The notes below the pieces were generated by a model. It worked only from the letters and a program-made list of their open reading frames with translations, did no database searches and was not told where the DNA came from. Below, one piece after another: positions 33,611 through 45,708 of a stretch of 64,000 bases of DNA. Within the stretch, counting starts at the first letter, position 1. Each line of letters starts with the position of its first letter. This DNA comes from Pseudoneurospora amorphoporcata (taxonomy: Eukaryota; Ascomycota; Sordariomycetes; Sordariales; Sordariaceae), in contig MU859227.1 of NCBI GenBank assembly GCA_033297205.1, positions 1 to 64,000 of the forward strand, given 5' to 3'. The translations under genes and the position numbers were made by a program.

Positions 33611-36600
33611 TTAATCATTTGATGGCGAAGTGGGAGAGCTGAGGGGTTTATGTTAGCGACACTGTTCCACCCCAAGAAATGGACTGAGCCACAACTTACT
33701 ATGAATCCCCGTTGCCCCCCTGGTTATTACGTCCCGGCGTCCGCGGCGAGTACTGCGGCGACGTCGGCGAATAACCCGTTGGGCTAGTAGGGGACAGCTG
33801 CTGACCAGGCGACCGCTGGAACGACGGGCTCGTGGGCGAGTAAGCGTCTGGCGAGGTCGGCGACCACGTAGGCGACGCTGGAGAGTAACTTGGCGAGGTA
33901 GCCTGGAAAGCGGGCGAGGCCGGGCTGTAGCTCGGACTCGTGGGGGAGTACGACGGCGACGTTGGGGAGAATTGTTGGGCGGGGGAGGTGGGCGAGTACC
34001 TGGCGGCAGCTGGCGATGCCGGCGAGTAACTCGGAGAGGTTGGGCTGTAGCTCGGACTGGTCGGGCTTCCAGGGCGCAGCATCGGTGAAGTTGGCGAGAA
34101 CGACGGCGACGAGGGGCTGAACTGTGGGCTGGAAGCGAACCGACCAGAAGAGTCGAGGAGAGGTGAGCTGGGCGAGTAGCCAGCCGCAGGCGACGATGGC
34201 GAGTAACCGCCATAGCTGAATGGCGACGTGGGTGTGAAGGGGCTGGTGGCACGAGGGCTGGTAGCCGAAGAGTAGGAAGTACCCGAGCCGTATCCGCCAA
34301 CGCCACCGTAGTCGGTGCCGAAGCCGGTGTTCGTCGGGCTGTCCGATCCAGCACCCTGGATAGGGGAGAAGTTGCCCATAGTGGGGGAATAGCTTCCAAG
34401 GAACGCACTATCAGCCATCGGGGAGCCATTGTCATAAGGCGTAGCCGCGCCATCCAGTTGGCTGCCCTTCACGGTCATGCCCGGCATAAGACCCATGCGG
34501 GAGTTGTCAGAGATGACGGTCTCCAACATCTTGGGATCAAGGAGAACGTCGAAGGCACCAGTACCCATGGGAGCCATCTGACCCAACATGACGTTCTCAG
34601 AGATACCACGGCAGTCATCAAGCTCACCGACGGCAGCAGCTTCAAGGAGAATTTCGACAGTCTCCTCGAAAGAGCAACGCATGAGAGCACCAGTGTCAGC
34701 ACGGTTGATGCCGTGACGTGTGACGGCGGCGATACTGCCCCTGTAGGTCATCACATCGCAAAGAAGCGCCAAGTGACGATGGTTGACGTAGGAACCGTCG
34801 AAAGCCAACACAGCCGTCAACTCGTGCATCAGAGCAGCGCGAGCTCCCTCGATACCGAAGACGTCAACAACCTGCCACAAGTCGTTGGTGGTAGTGCGCT
34901 TGGTATCGACACCCTCAACAGTCAAGACCTCGCGAAGCGAGGTACCTTGGGTATCGAGATACCATTCCTGGCAGTCGTCATCCACCTTGGAGTGCTTCAT
35001 GGAGCCATCCTTGGCCTCGATCAGCTTAACACCCTTGTTCAAGAAGGCACGCTCAATGCCCTCGACACCACGGAGTGTGCAGCCGTCAAGAAGATGCTTC
35101 TCAAGACGCTTGAGCATGACATCGTCCTCAATAATTTTGTTACCATCTTCATCCTTGTCATCGTCCGCCTTAATCACACGGATACGGATGACCATCTCTT
35201 CAGCGTTGTTGTCCGAGAAGACAACGGCAACATCCTTCTTGTAAACCTCCTTGATGCGGTGGGCAACGTCCTCAACACGAAGGCCCTTATCAAGCATCTT
35301 CTGGCGATCGAGAGTGATTCTCAGAAGCCAGCGAGACTGGTTCTCAATCGGATCTGGCTCGTCGCCGCTCTGATCGGGAATGAGGAAGTAAGATTCGACC
35401 AAATCGTAATCCTCGGGGATGTTGGTCGACTGGATATCGGGATCGTAGTAGATTTCAGTGACAGCCGTAACGGAGCGAAGACTGGTGTGCTCGACAGCAC
35501 TGCGCATCTTCTTGGCCTCCTCCTGGGTCGCAGCCTTGGAGTCAAGGTAAACCATCATGGAGGGCGTCTTGATGTTGGACGCGACGTTGAGAATTTCCTT
35601 TAGACGCGGCACACCAAGGGTGACGTTCTTGGAGGATACACCGGCGAAATGGAAAGTGTTGAGCGTCATCTGGGTAGCGGGTTCACCGATAGACTGAGCA
35701 GCCAACACACCAACCATTTCACCAGGAGAAACCATCGACCTCGACCAACGGTTCTCGAGCTCGCCGAGAATGTGGTTGAAAGCCAGCTTGTTGATCCTGT
35801 CCTGGACAGCAAGACGCTTGAACGCCAAGCGAGACCGAAGCTGAGCCTTGAAGAGGATCGTGGCATTGTAGTCAGCCTCCTTCGAGATAGGATCGTCGCC
35901 TCGGACAACAATCATGCGATCAAGCAGGGCCTTGACTACAGGAACGACATCCTTAGGGGTAAGGTCACTGCGAGCAGTCTCGTCCACCTTGAACAGCTTC
36001 TTGGCAGTATCAATGATACGGATGATGTTTAGCGGAAGCTGCATCTTGGTGTCATTGTTGCCTTTCCTGCGCTGAATGACGCGAAGCATCTGGCGATCGA
36101 CCGTAAGCTGTTCATACTCTTGGTCGAGAAGCTCCTGGACAGTAGGATCGCTGGCAATCTCCTTTCCGTATTCCAACGCCTCGAGCTCGCCCGAGGAAAC
36201 CTCCTCGTCCATGACATCAAGACGATACCGCTTGTCGAAAGCCTTGTTGGAGATCGTGAAGTGATCGACAGACTGGTTTTCGATGGCAACACCATCAAGA
36301 CCATCTTCACCGTAGACGAACTGGATGATATCACCCAGCGAGTTACGGACGGTACCATCGTACTGAGCAGCGGAATCTTCGAGGGCCTTGACCAAACGAC
36401 GCTGAATGTAACCAGTTTCGGCAGTCTTGACAGCGGTATCGATCAAACCTTCTCTACCAGCCATGGCGTGGAAGAAGAATTCTGAAGGAGTGAGACCACG
36501 GAGGTACGAGTTCTCGACGAAACCACGGGCTTCGGGCGAGTAATCGTCCTTTGTGAAATGTGGCAGGGTGCGGTACTTGAAGCCGAAAGGAATACGCTTG

Positions 36601-39017
36601 CCTTCAACGATCTGCTGACCGACCAAGGCAGTCATCTGAGAAATGTTGATGGAAGAACCCTTGGAACCAGACAGAGCCATGGTTACGGCGTTGTTGAGAT
36701 CCTTCAAACTGCTCTCAGTAGTAGTACCGGCCTTATCACGGGCCGTGTTGAGAGCCTTGGAGACTTTGTTTTCGAAAGTCTCACGGATATTCATACCGGG
36801 CAATGGCTCAAGCTCGTTGTTGGTAGCCTGGTCTGTGAGCATCTTGACTTCTGCCTTGGCATCGTCAATGTGAGTCTGGACCTTGGCGATGGTCGCAGCG
36901 TCAGGAATGGTGTCACCGATACCGATGCTGTGGCCGTTGTGAAGGAGCCAGTAATTGACGACTCTCTGGCAGCCGTTGAGGAAATCCATAGCACCGCTAG
37001 GACCCAGCTCGTTGTAGCAGAGATGGATGATACCGCCACTAGCAGCACCCACAATCTTCTTGGTCATCAAGCCGAAAATCACCTCACCTTGTTGGATCAA
37101 AATGCCCTTGTCCTTAAGAGGACACTCGCCATCGTCCTCGTCGAGGTTCTTCAGGTTGATGATCTTGGGAATAACCATGCTAATAATCTGCTTACCAGTC
37201 CAGCGAGGACGAGGCTTGAGGATCGCAGGGACAGGAATGATGCCGTCCCACTCGGGGACCCAGAGCATGACGTTCATGACCTCCTCCTTCGTAAGGAAGA
37301 CGTCACGACGACAAAGCTTGTAAGCACCAGCCAAAGTATCCTGCACGATACCCATGAGCGGGCCGTTACGCTGCGGCGAGACGATGTTGAGAGGAACCAT
37401 GCAGAGCTCCTTGACTTCGGCGCGAGTTTCTTCGGTTTGAGGAACGTGAAGGTTCATTTCATCACCGTCGAAATCGGCGTTGTAAGGAGATGTGACGGAA
37501 AGGTTAAGTCTGAAGGTCGAGTAGGGCATGACCTTGACACGATGGCCCATCATGGATTCCTTGTGCAAAGAGGGCTGACGGTTGAAGATGATGTAATCAC
37601 CATCGATAAGATGGCGCTCAACCTTCCAGCCATATTCCAGTTGTAGCGGGCCTGTCCGCCTCTGATGGCGAAGATCAACACGGCTGCCATCTGAGCGGAT
37701 CACGTACTTGGCGCCCGGATGCTCGTTAGGGCCGTTCTGAACGTACTGGGTGAGCTTGCCGATGTTGTAAGGTGTGACGGTCTCGGGATAAGTGAGGGTG
37801 CGCGCGATACTACGGGGCACACCGACCTCATCCAGCGAGATGTTGGCATCACCTGTGATGACTGTACGGGCAGAGAAGTCGACACGCTTGCCCATCAAGT
37901 TACCACGTAGACGACCTTCCTTGCCCTTGAGACGGGCACGGATGGCCTTGACGGGACGGCCACTCTTTTGCAAGGCTTGTGGTTGACCAGCAATATCGTT
38001 GTCCATGTAGGTGGCAACGTGGTACTGGAGGAGGCCCTCAAAATCGTGGATGATGTGAGCGGGAGAACCCTCCTGAATGGCCTGTCGAACGTTGCCGTTC
38101 GCTCGAATGATATCGCCGAGCTTGTAGGTCAAATCGTCTTCGTTCCGGAGACCGGTTCCAGTACCGTCCATAGAAATGCTAGGGCGGACTGGAGGGGGCG
38201 GAACGGGCAGAACGGTGACAATCATCCACTCGGGGCGAGCTTGAGAAATGTTGACACCGATGTCGATCATGTCGGACTCGGACATGTTGTGCAGGATGGT
38301 GAGTGCCATCTCGGGGGTGATGACCTTCTTCTCCTTGGTCTTGACGCCCTCCTCATCCTTGGTATCAAACTGGGCGTAAAGGGTGAGGGCCTGCTGGCGG
38401 ACAGTGGGGTGATCGTTGCCGCAGCCGCCGTGGCCGGGGAGCTCGCCCTTGGCGTCGGCGAGAGGATTGAATTCGTCATCATCGCTTTTCTTGATAACCT
38501 CATTGTCACATCTCCTCTTCTTCTTGCATACAGCCCATACTCGGTTGAAGCGGACCTTGGGATCGCGGATCTTCATGGCGGCCGCAAACTCTTTGTCATT
38601 CTACAGAAGGAGGTTAGCGTCCGCAACTCAAAACTACCCGGAAGGATAGGTTGCACGAACTCTGTCAGCAAGAACCTTGCTGCAGTTGTGGCAGACAATC
38701 TCCAATATCTTCTTAACACGCTTGATGAAGCCTGGATGGTAGACGGGTCGGGCCAGCTCGATGTGCCCGAAATGGCCGGGGCACTCGGACATGTTCTCGG
38801 TACATGTCTTGCACTTGAACTGACGATCTACGGAGCCCAGGAGGGGGTCGTTGAGACCGCCGTCGCGGGGTTTCGTCCTGGTCTCGTCCATGGTCTCTGG
38901 GTAGACGATGTGGGCCACACTCATGCTCTTGATCTCCTCGGGCGACAGCAGACCAAACTGGATTTCCTTGACGGTCCGCAAGGGCGCACTCGAGTGCGCA
39001 AAGTATAGGTTCGCCAT
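33611..39017 (-). CDS. rpb1: RNA polymerase II largest subunit Rpb1
   Basis: Three exons: 39017-38661, 38600-33700 and 33638-33611, giving 1761 residues. Exon 1 starts MANLYFAHSSAPLRTVKE and holds the N-terminal zinc ligands (CKTC, CPGHFGH, CHNC). Intron 1 uses a GTTCGT donor and a GCTAAC branch site; splicing joins LADR to NDKEFAAAMK. Exon 2 has the magnesium loop NADFDGDEMNLHVPQ, bridge-helix and trigger-loop regions, and a C-terminal domain of about 25 degenerate YSPTSPS heptads. Reading on gives a stop at 33699-33701, but that TAG overlaps a GTAAGT donor; the 61-nt intron (33699-33639, GCTAAC, CCTCAG) removes it and the last exon adds a perfect heptad, Asn-Asp and TAA. It is the nuclear catalytic subunit for mRNA synthesis. 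Confidence 0.97.
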
Positions 39018-40616
39018 CTTGGAGGACCTTTCGATGCGCTACAGTCCTGAAAAAATCGGGTTCTCGTTGTCCAAAAGGTGGGAGAGTATGTTGATCGGAG
39101 GCTGAAATGACGGTGAGACGCGAGGGCCGTCAATCAAAGTGTCGTCGTGGCCGTCTCCAGCGCCGCGCGCGAATCGAGGGGCGAAGGCGAATAAGACGGA
39201 TAAAAAAAGGAAAATTAGTATTCTCTAAAAGACGGAAAGCGCGAGACCTCGATGCACTTGGTGGGCTCGAGATGGCGTGGTGGTGTTTGTTGATGGAATC
39301 GCAAGTCCCTGTTCCTCCACTGCGTTGTCCAGGCCAACGGGCCCCCGAAAGGAGCTAACTAGTCCGCCGTGCACGCTGTCGGCCCCGCCAGTGTCGCGTG
39401 TGGTTGGAAAAGAAAAAGGGATCGGTTGATTACGCGAATGATCGCGGTCGGCGCAGTCTATTAGAAGTCGTCGGAATCGTGGTGGTGGACGACGACCAGG
39501 AAATCCGGTGATGGGGACGCGCTTTGCGAAGATCGGGAATTTTGGAAGGGGTGTGGTGTTGTTTGAGGTATGGAGCAGGAAGGAAGGCGGCAGACCTCCA
39601 CGGTGGTTGAAAAAGTTCGACCGGCCCTCGTCCGCCCAGCCAGAGACCGACGCGGGACAAGAGGCAAGCCACTAGGCCCAATGAGATAAGGGACCCACTT
39701 GTGGCACTGGGTGACAAAGCACCAAGAGGCTCTGAGCAGCGGCCAGGCTGGTGAGGAGTACTTGAAGGTACTTTCACTCCCAGACTGAATTCAAAGCCAG
39801 GCGAAGTAGCTCATATGTATCCCCTTAACCCCCATTCCAGGCCTCCCCGGTGACTCAAGGGGGGCTACTGCCTGAAGTCTGGAAACCTGAACTGGAAACG
39901 TTGCTCGCTCGGACACGACCGCAGCCGGGACTGAACCGCATCAATTGATCCATTTCAGGTTCACTTCACACAGCCTCAACCGCTCCATCTTTCTTTGGTT
40001 CAACACCTGCGTCCATTGTCCTACAGATGAGCATCGACAGGATAGGTTATGCCGGCGCGCCGCTTTTGGTGCCTGGCATATGGTTTTGATCCCATCTCTT
40101 GTTCTCCAGTTGTTGCTGTCCACGGTTACCCCAACAATTCTCACAGGCTACGTACACTACTCGGTACGCTACGGTTACAATCAACACAGCCGGCCGGCAA
40201 TGGATGGACGACAGCGACTCCGACTCTGGACAAGACGAGGAGATCCAAACCCAATCCCCACCATGCTGCGACCCATTCGGCTAATGCTATGGATGCCATC
40301 GTTGCTCTTGTCGCCGAACTTGGAACTGCCATGCCGACCCGTTTCTCCAATTGCGTCATTCGGATGAAAGTTGAACTCGAGACATCACACAAAATCACCC
40401 AATGTGAATTGTAAATTGTTTCGTATGGTGCACTGCGCACACACATGGAGAGCTATCGTTTCCATTCTCAGAAATCTGCACGTTTCAGAACCGCTGGTTG
40501 CGCTACATGCTACCAGAGTCTGTCTAAAACTCTAAACTAGCTTCCCTGGCCAGTCACTAAAATTCTGGGTATCTTTCCGTCCTTTGTTTCATTGCCTCAT
40601 CTTCCATGTCCTCTCC
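39018..40616. other. rpb1 upstream region and swd1 3' flank
   Basis: 1.6 kb that contains the rpb1 promoter. No TATA box is obvious near the start. Open frames here lack motifs and codon bias. Confidence 0.5.
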
Positions 40617-42085
40617 TCACCTCTTCCTCGTCCGAGTCCTTTGCGTGACCGTCTTCTTGGCAGGCGGTTTCTCTGCGACAGATCCACCGTCGTCTTGATC
40701 GTCAGGGCTCTTACGCCTGAGCGTTCCCAATCCCACGTTCACGAACTCTTCTTCGCTGTCCGACTCCCCGAGGTTGAAAAGCACCGGCATCCTGAATGGT
40801 GCCACGTCGCCGCCAGCCCCTGCATCCCCTAACACGTCGACATCTTCATCTTCGGCGTCTAACCGTCGCTTCTGGATTTCTTCGTGCGGGTGAATATCGA
40901 ATTCGTCCTCCTTCTCGATGTACTCGACGTTTTCTTCGACTTCGACGAAATCTGGCGCCAGTGCCGACCACCGCTGCGGACTTGTTACCGACCAGATGTT
41001 TATCCTCCCTGTTTCGAGACCGCACGCTGCTAGCAAGGGCTTGTGGGGATGCCATTCTATCACACCCTGTTCTTCCTTTGGCCCCTCCAGCATGCGCACC
41101 AAACTGCCATGTCCGCGCTCCCAGATGTATAGCTCGTGGTTGTTAAACGTCGATGCTGCAACGTATTCTCCGGTTGAACTGAATGCGGCATGGTTCCATG
41201 ATAAGCGGTTGACCAAGTCCTGGAACTTGTGTTCGAGCGGGATTTGGATCGTGTCGGGGTCCAGATCTGCCAATGTCAAATCTGGCACCTTGAATGTCCT
41301 GATTGTCCGATCTTGAGCGTTAACCAGTAGCTCCTTGCCCGAATCTGTAAGTCGCAATGTAGTTATTACACCGCCGGCAATCTTTTCCGAGTAGATGATC
41401 TCATGAGTCGTCGCATCAATGATATTGAGTCGGCCTTTGGTCGTACCCGCTAGGAGATGTTCGCCTGTCGCCGTGTATACGATTGCTGTCGTCCTGTGGC
41501 TGGCATCTTGCTTGGCATGCTCTTCTTTTGTCGGGGTGTCGGCACCGTCATCCGATCGTTTCTCGACTGAAGGGAGGATATGTCGTACTTCGACGGGATC
41601 GGTAACATCGACGAGCATCGGCTGCTCTTCGAATAACGCGGCGACAAACTGGTGACTGTAGTGGTAATGAGGTCAGCTGGATCCAGCACAACAGAATAAC
41701 CTATCGACTCGTGAAAAGCAACATACTGATGCATTGGGTGTAATTCGGCCCCATAGACAGGCGCGCGGAATCGCACCTCGCGATACTTGCTCCCATCTTG
41801 TAGATCCCAGAGGATTACCTTCCAGGCTTGACATGCAGACAGCAAGTAACGCCCACATCGTGACCAACTTAGCGAGGTGATGTTCTTGAAGTGTCCTCGA
41901 AGCTTTCGCGCAACCCCCATGGTCTCAAGATCCCAAATAACAACAGTGCCATCTACCCTCCCTGAGGCGAGGAAGTCGCCCGTCCGGTTGAAGCGTACGC
42001 AGGTAGAGTGACCGGATCGGATTGTGTTGGTGATGTGTTCGGGGTAATCTTGGAGAAGATAGTCTTCGGCGAGTAGGAGATTCAT
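40617..42085 (-). CDS. swd1: COMPASS subunit Swd1 (RBBP5 homologue), WD40 protein
   Basis: Exons 42085-41727 and 41655-40617 give 465 residues. The 71-nt intron starts GTATGT and ends CTACAG. The start at MNLLLAEDYLLQDYPEHI matches the family's N-terminus; the 70 codons open upstream in the same frame are basic and probably untranslated. A beta-propeller follows, with repeats such as VRFNRTGDFLASGRVDGTVVIWDL, then LSWSRCGRYLLSACQAWKVILWDL, and later ISW/IEWHPHKPLLAACG. After the propeller, ENVEYIEKEDEFDIHP is the conserved acidic hinge seen in Swd1/RBBP5, and the tail is acidic then basic (TRTRKR). As part of the Set1 complex it supports histone H3 lysine-4 methylation in the nucleus. It is divergent from thg1. 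Confidence 0.93.
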
Positions 42086-42683
42086 GGTCGTGATGCCGAG
42101 ATTTTTGAGAAACTTTTGTCGATCTTTCTTCCGTATTCGTGCATAAAGGATTGATCCACGGTCGCGGGGAGAGAACGTACGGTGTTGGCGATGCTGAGAT
42201 TGAGGTGTTGGTTGTAGACGCTTTCCAGTCGCGCTTTGTCTTTCGCGAACTTCCATTTTCATGGACTCGGGGTCACCCCCCACCTGGAGCTTCACCTGTC
42301 ACCTGTGTGGGGTTCCGTTCCAGGGGGCATGCACGATCCAGTCCAGTGTGCGTCAGGGGGGTCAGTCCCGCCTGCCGGCGCAGCGTAAGACAGCCGCAGC
42401 GGTGGATCGACCCAGCCGGGATTTTAATGGGTGGGCAAGCGCTAAAATGATGACCGTCGACAGGGTCAAGAGTGTGGGGTATCAATCTTGTGAAGACTCA
42501 GATTTGGTTCATCGCGAGTGTGACATCTCACACGAACTTTTATAGTCACTGGTAAGTTCATGTCCACACTTTACGTTCGTTTCACTTCCAGTATCCTCTA
42601 TATTTCGACAAAGGCTCAGCAAGGCCAGGAAGTTGACAAACAAGGTGTTAGATAGAACAAAACAAGATCATATACCCCCACCA
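42086..42683. promoter_or_regulatory. Bidirectional promoter between swd1 and thg1
   Basis: 598 bp separate the two divergent start codons, so both promoters must share it. No clear TATA box is seen. CACCTGTCACCTG near 42290-42303 is a short direct repeat that could be an E-box-like pair; this is speculative. Confidence 0.5.
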
Positions 42684-43629
42684 ATGGCGAACTCCAAGTT
42701 TGAGTACGTCAAGCAGTTCGAGCAACCTGACTCGCTTCTTCCAAACACGTGGATAGTAGTAAGGCTCGATGGCCGTGGCTTCACAAAGTTCGTAACCAGC
42801 TTCTTCCAGAAACAAACAGTTTTTCCCATCACTAACACTCACCCCGAGATTCTCAACCAAATATGCCTTCGAAAAGCCCAACGACAAGCGCGCCCTAGAC
42901 CTCATGAACGCCGCCGCGCGCTCCGTCATGTCCGAGCTGCCCGACATCACCATCGCCTACGGCGTTTCAGACGAGTACAGCTTCGTATTCCACAAATCTT
43001 GCACCCTATTCGAGCGACGGGCGAGCAAGCTAGTCTCCACCATCGTCTCGACCTTCACAGCCTACTACATCCATCACTGGCCCGTCTACTTCAAGGACTC
43101 ACCTTTGTCACCACCTTTACCTTCGTTCGATGGCAGGGCCGTCACCTACCCGTCCGTCCAGAACCTCCGCGACTACATGAGCTGGCGCCAGGTCGACTGC
43201 CACATCAATAACCTGTACAACACCACGTTCTGGACGCTCATCAAACAGGGCGGGATGGACGGGACGGCGGCTGAATTGATGCTCAAGGGGACGTTCTCGG
43301 CGGACAAGAATGAGATTTTGTTTAAGAAGTTTGGCATCAACTATAACAACGAGCCGGAGATATTCAAGAAAGGGAGTGTCATTTTTAGGGAATACGAGCT
43401 GGTGGAGCCAGATCCAGGGACGAATAATAATGTTGTCGAAGAGGCGGAGAAGACGACCACGGCCGTGCCGGAAGTCAAGTCAAAGAGTCAGCTGGAAAAG
43501 GAGAAGAAGGCGAGGACAAAGGCCAAGATCGTGGTGGAGCATTTGGATATTATCAGGGATGAGTTTTGGGAGAGGAGGCCGTGGTTGTTGAGTGGGAAGC
43601 CGGGGAAGGTTCCTAAGGAAAAGCCTTGA
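42684..43629 (+). CDS. thg1: tRNA-His guanylyltransferase Thg1
   Basis: Exons 42684-42787 and 42849-43629 give 294 residues. The 61-nt intron uses a GTTCGT donor and has a CACTAAC branch site. Only this donor, not the GTAACC four bases on, keeps the frame and restores the family sequence GFTKFSTKYAFEKPNDKRAL. The metal-binding residues are present: Asp29 and Gly30 in RLDGRGF and Asp76-Glu77 in VSDEYSFVF, at the same numbers as in well-known family members. INNLYNTTFW and the MSWRQVDCH segment are strongly conserved. The C-terminus is Lys/Glu-rich (~225-265). The enzyme adds the essential extra G at the 5' end of tRNA-His by 3'-to-5' addition. Confidence 0.95.
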
Positions 43630-45024
43630 TGGGTGGGGATAGGGGGTGAATGAAGAACCAAAAGGATGAGATATGATTATGATATGATACCTCTGGACAT
43701 GTTTCCATGGATCTCGATGGTTCGTGGGCTCAAAAAGGACTTACCTTGCTTCTCGCCTGGTGCGGTGGAAGAAAGGTCTTGGAACTTTATGCTTTTGTCA
43801 CTACAAATCTCTCAAGGTCTGATCCTTAACCGGCCTGGATGAGGAGTAGCATAATGTATAGATGGGGAAGGACGGCGTTAGAATCAAACCAGTATGGACT
43901 CCTTTTGTTTCTCTTCTGCTCCCTCGCCTAGAGACTTGACTTCAGGAGAACCACTCCATGCCCTGTATCTTATCGTATGTACCGGCCCAAAACCACCTTC
44001 CATCCCAATCCCATCCTGTCCCAGAGTCTGCAAAGGAAGCATCGCAAGATCCATTACAGTATAGTCGAATAAAACGCCACCTACCAAACGGAAATAACGT
44101 GCAAAAGAATACTTGCGAAGAAGACTGGTTAACAAGAAGCATCGCGCAAGCCAAAAGAAGATAAAAAAAAAACACAAAACTCTCAGCGGCCGAAGCAGGG
44201 CCGAACCTGTCCACTGTTGAGTCTTGACACGCCTACGAAAACTGTACCACCGTCACCAACGCAACGAGCAATGTTTATCCGGCCCCGCCACATACCGCTA
44301 GACCACGAGGGAGCATAAGCGAGGGATCTTGGAGTTATTGGGGGTGCTGAAACGGGACCTTATAATGCCCAAGTTAGTCCGAAATATCATAAATATGTTC
44401 GGCGTGCTTTTCTGTTTCGTTTCATTTAGATTAGAGCGAATATTTCAATTACTTTTTTGGGTGGTCGGTTGTGGCCGAGAACGCTGCCGTACCAAGTTAC
44501 TCATTGCACGCACGAACGGAGCCTTTCGACCATGGGTACAATAGGCAAATGCTCAATCAAGCAGAAAAGGCGACCGTGTGGTTGAAGAGTCGAGCTGCGC
44601 ACCCATTTCACACTCCTCACCTCTTTTATAATGGAAATCGTGCGCCTCTTCAGTATGTCTGAAAGTTGCCGTCGACTCACTCGTCTAAACAGTGCCATGT
44701 CTCCAGTAGAGATACTCAACAGTGATGATGGGATTTGCATCATTCCTCACTATCAATTCCGCTCCTCTCGCGAATCGGCCAGACCTATCTCTCTCCAACA
44801 GAGAGACTAGGACAGAAACCCAGCGACGAGGTGAGTGATCGTGACCACACACATCATCTCTTCCGATATATCACAACTCGGGCCCCACACAACTCGTCAA
44901 CTAGCAGCCTGGTGTATCGTGAAGGGCAGTAGGGTAGTATGGCTTCCTTTATCTCAACAAGGGGGTATCTTCATTCTGACAACTTTTCAACACTGCATCT
45001 CCATCGACCACTGTACCATAATTT
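43630..45024. other. Intergenic with a candidate Pol III transcript
   Basis: 1.4 kb between convergent genes. Apart from the candidate RNA at 44163-44314, it holds an AT-rich stretch at about 44350-44465 and no coding signal. Confidence 0.45.
44163..44314 (-). ncRNA. Candidate Pol III transcript (A box, B box, T tract)
   Basis: On the minus strand, TGGTCTAGCGG (44305-44295) fits the tRNA A-box consensus TRGYNNANNNG exactly, and the sequence around it, from TCCCTCG onward, resembles the 5' third of tRNA-Glu/Gly genes. About 90 nt later GGTTCGGCCCT (44207-44197) fits most of the B box. A CGGCC/GGCCG hairpin follows and then a run of ten T (44172-44163), a Pol III stop. No complete tRNA cloverleaf can be drawn: the T stem does not pair and no matching 3' acceptor strand is found. 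It could be a non-tRNA Pol III RNA, a decayed tRNA-derived sequence or coincidence. Confidence 0.3.
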
Positions 45025-45708
45025 TCAACCCTTGTTCTCCTTCTCCTTCTCCGCTGCCCTCCTCCTCCTCTTCTCCTCCTTCTTTGCCCTCCTCTCCATC
45101 TTCCTCGCTTTCCTCTCCTCCTTCGTCTCCGAGGCTCCAATTTCTTCTTTCCTCCTCCTCTTCTTCTCCTCCTTCTTAGCTGCCTTCTTCGCCGCCTTCT
45201 TCTCCTCTTTCTTCTTCAGCTTCTCCATCGCCTTCCTCCTCTTCTTTTCCTCCTTCTCCTCTCTCTTTTTCTCCCTTGTCCTCTTGCTTACCCCACCCTT
45301 GAGTCCAGCCACATCCTCTCCATGAGTCGGCGTACTCCTCCCACTGTCGTCAGAGTCCACAGTCCCCGCAAGTCCCTCCCCCCTGACAAAACTCGCATAA
45401 AGCCCCCCGGCGCCCGTATACTTCCCCCCACCGATATTCGCCGTAACCGCATCCAGCTTTGATTGCGTAGTCGTCTGCGTCACCTGCCCGTTCTTGGAGG
45501 TGTCGAGCCCTTTAAGCTTCTCGTCAAAGGCTGCCAGCCACCATTGGTCCGAGGTGTAGTGCGTCGATTGGCCGATGCCCCGACCGTCGGTGTTGCGGGA
45601 GATGCGGAGCGGGTTGGACAGGCCGATGCTGTTGTCGGTCGGGTGCAGGGAGTAGCCTTTGCCGCGCCAGCCTTGGGATTTTAGCAGGCGTTCGCCGTAT
45701 TTGGTCAT
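45025..45708 (-). CDS. Tma23-like G-patch ribosome biogenesis protein
   Basis: An intronless protein of 227 residues from the ATG of MTKYGERLLKSQGW; the 24 codons upstream are less conserved-looking leader. The N-terminus is a divergent G-patch: SQGWRGKGYSLHP, NSIGLSNPLRISRNTDGRGIG, followed by DQWWLAAFDEKLKGLDTSK, which is the hallmark block of Tma23. From ~residue 140 the protein is almost entirely Lys/Glu/Arg (KKEEKKAAKKAAKK and similar), as in nucleolar proteins. A nucleolar role in 60S/40S assembly is expected from the yeast family. The coding strand is strikingly purine-rich over the last 300 bp because of the charged tail. Confidence 0.85.
   Translation of the reverse strand: MTKYGERLLKSQGWRGKGYSLHPTDNSIGLSNPLRISRNTDGRGIGQSTHYTSDQWWLAAFDEKLKGLDTSKNGQVTQTTTQSKLDAVTANIGGGKYTGAGGLYASFVRGEGLAGTVDSDDSGRSTPTHGEDVAGLKGGVSKRTREKKREEKEEKKRRKAMEKLKKKEEKKAAKKAAKKEEKKRRRKEEIGASETKEERKARKMERRAKKEEKRRRRAAEKEKENKG

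Noticed and set aside
34458..39008. Long plus-strand frames (381, 362 and 346 codons) opposite rpb1
   Set aside because: They are antisense to a highly conserved gene with strong codon bias, which leaves few stops on the reverse strand. Their translations have no motif.
39920..39945. Possible tRNA B box on the minus strand (GGTTCAGTCCC)
   Set aside because: The T stem does not pair and no A box lies at the right distance.
41655..41726. Read-through of the swd1 first frame into YVAFHESIGYSVV
   Set aside because: This is intron sequence: it begins GTATGT, ends CTACAG, and splicing restores the WD-repeat sequence HQFVAALFEEQP.
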